Source of the DNA: Phytoseiulus persimilis
Lineage: Eukaryota > Arthropoda > Arachnida > Mesostigmata > Phytoseiidae
NCBI GenBank assembly: GCA_037576195.1
Contig: CM075101.1
Span: 33,294,001 to 33,358,000 of the forward strand
Length of the DNA stretch: 64,000 bases
Direction: 5' to 3'
The position numbers and the translations under genes are program-made. The notes beneath the pieces were generated by a model. It saw only the letters and a list, made by a program, of their open reading frames with translations. It was not told the origin of the DNA and searched no databases. Shown here in pieces: positions 60,781-64,000 of the stretch. Within the stretch, counting starts at the first letter, position 1. Each line of letters begins with the position of its first letter.

Positions 60781-60933
60781 GAACTCGCGTCGTTCAGTTA
60801 CGCCCCTTCAGTTAGTGTGGACATGGAACGGTCGTTTACTAAGTCTTTGCTCCCAGGCCGCACATATCGCTCTACCCCGGACAATGCGGACCTTCACATG
60901 CTTCCAATGAACATACAATGGAGAGCTGCAGGG
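60781..60933 (+). mobile_element. hAT-type transposase C-terminal remnant
   Basis: The plus-strand frame reads FSYAPSVSVDMERSF, then a Thr/Ser stretch, then TPDNADLHMLPMN. This matches the pattern Y-x-x-P-x-[ST]-S-x-D-x-E-R-x-F-S...EN-x-x-x-L of hAT dimerisation regions (including CGG-repeat-binding-like domesticated copies). Upstream and downstream sequence lacks a continuous transposase frame, so it is a fragment. The family call rests on remembered consensus. Confidence 0.5.
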
Positions 60934-61779
60934 ATGGCAACTCTCAATTTTGTAGCTCCAACATCATCGCATGGCATTGCCCTCTGGATTCCCCTCTCCC
61001 TCTCCAAAATCGACGCCTTTTTCCCCTATTCCAGGTGACTGCTTCTACGTTTTCCAGGGCCTCTCCCCAAGTGCTCCGATGCCTTTCTGCTCACCTTCTC
61101 CCGAATTTTTCAATGGCGGACGCCTTCATCTAATAAACATGATATGCCCCTATGCGCGAACAGGGAAACGATTTCGACTCCAAACGTGCAAGCGGATCTA
61201 GATTACGATGAGAAGATAGCAAAATTGAGGAACGCTGGAAAGCGTGGTTTGTCTCGATTTTCCACCAGCTTCAGCGATAATCCATTCGAAACTCACCTTC
61301 TTCCGTTCAACATCTCTCGATCTGAAGATGCGACGGCGTACGCCTTTAGTCTCCCTTGGAACAACACGAGGGAAACATTTATTGGACTTCAAGATCAGAT
61401 AATCGAAAGAAACTGACGATCTGGTCCGACCAGGCTGTTCTCTCGTTGTGCGGCTCGATCCTGAAGGGTGAATCTACTACCGTCAGGATGAAAAGCGTTT
61501 TCTGTACGCACCTGCTGACGTATGCAAATTTTAGTGACACAGGATAGGTATCGGGCAGAGCAGCCGTGGTGCTCGTAGCGGCCGATGCTTCCTGAGACCA
61601 AAAGATTTTTTCTGCAAAAAGTTTCAGTTAGTCCCTTGGTTGTCGAGTTAATGATCTTCATAATCAGCGGTAAGTCCCTCAGAGCGCTCCGAAGCGGAGA
61701 GCAACCTTATTGTCATTGCTTTTTGTTATCGTTATTGCTTGTCGTCATTTTTCATCGTTATCGTTGTTGCTCATTGTTA
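60934..61779. other. No recognisable gene
   Basis: Short, pyrimidine-rich frames occur up to the start of the tandem array. Nothing is assignable. Confidence 0.35.
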
Positions 61780-62098
61780 TTGTTATGGTTCCTGCTATTG
61801 GTCATTGTTGTTGTTCATTCAGGATATCGGAGTGACCTTTGTTATTGGTTGCTTCTTGTTATGGTCTCTGCTATTGTTCGTTGTTATTGTTTATTCAGGA
61901 TATCGGAGTGACCTTGGTGATTGGTTGTTTATTGTTATGGTTTCTGCCGTTGTTGACTGTTGTTGTTTATTCAGGATCTCGGAGCGACCTCAGTGATTGG
62001 TTGTTTATGGCTATGGCTTCTGCTATTGCTCATTGTTATTGTTTATTCAGGATATCGGAGTGACCTTAGTGATAGGTTGTTTATTGTCATTGTTTATT
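61780..62098. repeat. 76-base tandem repeat array
   Basis: The landmark ATTCAGGATATCGGAG (one copy reads ATCTCGGAG) begins at 61817, 61893, 61969 and 62045, exactly 76 bases apart. A partial unit precedes the first. The unit is pyrimidine/TG-rich. Because 76 is not a multiple of three, successive copies are read in rotating frames, yet all frames stay open. The array lies just beyond the 3' side of the reverse-transcriptase remnant on its right. Confidence 0.9.
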
Positions 62099-62299
62099 GA
62101 CCATGTCTTATTTCTATGACCCTGTGTCGGTTGTCCTCGAACTTCTGGCATCGGCTGACTATAACATACGGTAAACGTTCATCATGTACTCCTGGCCGCA
62201 TCTCGGGCACGCCGGGTCGATGTTTCAGTGCCTTCACCGACATTTTCAGGTGTGCGCACGTCCTGCCCTGCCGTTGGCCAGTGACTGACTTGCTTTCGC

Positions 62300-64000
62300 A
62301 CATATGCCTCCCCGTAATCCTCTACTAATCGAGAGCCCTCCTATGCGACATCCGTTGTAGCCAGGTCTCTCCTAGTTTATCCTTTACTTTTCGTCTATAT
62401 ATTCCTTCTGGCTTCCGCGGCTGATTCGATGCACAGTGGTTGATATTTCTACCTATAGAAGGCAATAATTTACCCATGCTTGGTGTTTTAGTAAAACATG
62501 CGCTTTCTGTATACGAATCACACGCCGGGACGAAGGGCTCGTGATAGTCATGAGGATGTTCGGTTCCTGTCGAACTCCGTGGCGTTGGGGCATGACGACT
62601 CCCTCGCAAGCGGAGCGGGTCGAGAAATCCGTGTATCGGGCTTCTGGCTACGCGATGTCTATGCTCCATCTTGCCGGCTTTCCTCCAAGTCTGCGAGGCC
62701 GGTGTTCGCAGAACATTAGCAGATGTGCTCGAGATCTTCAGCTGCCATGGGTCATAGTTCTTGCGGTATGCGGCCGTCTCTGGGAGATAGAACTGTATAC
62801 CAGCCCGTTCTCGACGGTACAGTGACGCTGAGTGCCTGTCTCAGCATATTAGGGTTCAATTTGTCGAAGGAGTCGAATCGGGCAGGTGAGAGGTGGTCCC
62901 ATATGAGCTGAACGGCGTATGCCGCCGTAGTTGCGATCTTGATGTCGAACAGGGCAAGGGCTGTCGGGATGGATATCGTGCGCGCTCGGTATCGAACCAA
63001 AAGCAAGCTTCGCCTTGGCAAGCCTCTGTGACAGGTGTAGTGCGAAGTTCGAGCAGCATCTGGTCAGCGTGATCTCCAGATAGTCGGAATGGTGGACCAT
63101 GTCTATCTGGCTCCCTCCGAGCTTGGAGGCGATTTTGTCGATAGGAGGCCGGCCGGTGCAAAACTTCATCGCTTTTGTCTTCCCAGTGTTGATGGTAAGG
63201 CCGTTCGTTTCGAAGGAGATCTCCGTTGCGCGCTGTTCTCATCGCTAGTGTATCGGGCGTCGAGAGTGAGGGACGGCGCCCGCTGCGTCAAAAATCGTGT
63301 AGACTATGTCGTGTTCCTCCGAGGTGGACACCGGGGCAAGTCACTCAGGAGGGCGCTGAAATGGATCAGGCTTGACACATCACCCTGACCCACCCTTGTG
63401 GTCTACGTGAGCGGTGACAGCTCGCCCACACCGTCCTCCAACGTCACCTCCCCGGGCACAGGGTCTCTGTGATAAGCTCCAGCATCCTTCCAGCGACGCC
63501 CGCATCAGCCAGCTTTCTCGGAATCGCCGTACAAGGGGCGAGGTCGAATGCGGCTGCGATATCGACGGAAACGACGTAGAGCGGCCGGTCCGGGGCATTG
63601 GCTGGGAGCCTAATATCTTCCAGAAGGACCTCAAACGCCGTGATCGTGGATGTTCCTCTCCGGAGTCCATGTTGTTCGCAGAGAATGAGGGAGGATGCCA
63701 GTCCGAGGGTCCATGGGATTTCCTTTGCCATTCGGGATCAAAGTCAGCAAAGAGTTGCACCAGTTGTCGGGGACCTTTGCGCCATACGGCCAACAGTTCA
63801 TCAGCGATGTGATCTGGGAATTGAGAGCGCCACTCTGCATCAGATGTTCGTTCAAAATTCCATCCTGACAGGGTCATTTGCTCGTAGGGAGGCCTCCTAT
63901 CGTGTCTTCTATGTCGGCGATGGTCCAGGAAGTCGAGTTCGGCCTGGTCAGCTTCCGATCTCACGGATGCAAATGTGCGATGCTAAGTGCGGCTGGTACC
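62300..64000 (-). mobile_element. Decayed non-LTR retrotransposon (reverse transcriptase)
   Basis: Read on the minus strand from the right edge, pieces of one reverse transcriptase appear in shifting frames: PDNWCNSLLTLIPNGKGNP (about 63.77 kb), EQHGLRRGTSTITAFEVLL and PLYVVSVDIAAAFDLA (about 63.6 kb), a broken region where the FADD catalytic motif should be (about 63.3 kb), AMKFCTGRPPIDK (about 63.15 kb, the usual block after the catalytic site), LYGIEVIW-like AYAVQLIWDHLSPARFD (about 62.9 kb), and a C-terminal tail to about 62.3 kb. Frameshifts and stops show it is dead. The 5' part lies outside the window. The layout fits CR1/R4/Jockey-like LINEs; the clade is not certain. Confidence 0.75.

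Noticed and set aside
1..64000. CRISPR arrays, operon-like gene clusters, viral or toxin genes
   Set aside because: No regularly spaced repeats with unique spacers, no co-directional functional clusters and no viral or toxin family signatures were seen. The only regular array is the 76-base tandem repeat without spacers.

Overview
The window reads as eukaryotic, arthropod-type chromosomal DNA. Genes are split by short introns (mostly 75-125 bases) with GT..AG ends, there is one ionotropic receptor (IR), a protostome chemosensory family, and large tracts have no recognisable coding sequence. The mixture of very compact genes, a long intronless SPOP gene and decayed transposons suggests a mite (Acari), perhaps a mesostigmatid. 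That is an inference from style and gene content, not from a species marker.

Layout. 1.1-4.4 kb (+): a DAZAP1-type two-RRM RNA-binding protein, with 3' UTR to about 5.3 kb. 5.9-7.8 kb (+): a divergent ionotropic receptor in six exons. 8.3-9.4 kb: two phase-compatible but unrecognised exons; 9.6-9.8 kb: a cluster of short direct and inverted repeats. 10.9-11.6 kb (+): a TATA-driven, two-exon gene for a small secreted six-cysteine protein. 12.1-16.4 kb (-): a complete eight-exon INTS14 (Integrator complex subunit 14), convergent with the secreted gene. 17-28 kb: gene-poor, with GC-rich simple-repeat islands, possible first exons and an unassigned minus-strand open frame at 27.2-28.0 kb. 28.2-29.4 kb (-): intronless SPOP/roadkill. 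29.4-40.1 kb: islands, a transposon-end-like motif and one orphan 331-residue ORF. 40.2-43.6 kb (-): seven exons of a RASA3/GAP1-type RasGAP, with the 5' exon(s) missing. 43.6-58.9 kb: mostly unassigned, with a promoter-like island and one good first exon at 53.3 kb. 58.9-64 kb: a single-finger C2H2 ORF, a hAT-like transposase remnant, a 76-base tandem array and a decayed non-LTR reverse transcriptase running off the right end.

The recognised genes do not form a pathway. DAZAP1 and INTS14 act in RNA processing, SPOP in CUL3-dependent ubiquitination, RASA3 in Ras/Rap shut-off, and the IR in chemosensation. They look like ordinary neighbours. I found no CRISPR array, operon or gene cluster that supports a new molecular system. 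The most unusual items are the small six-cysteine secreted gene, the IR without a canonical ligand arginine, the Pro-to-Ala change in the RasGAP signature, and the 76-base array beside a LINE 3' end. Exon models were built by eye from splice signals, reading phase and remembered family sequences. No search was run.
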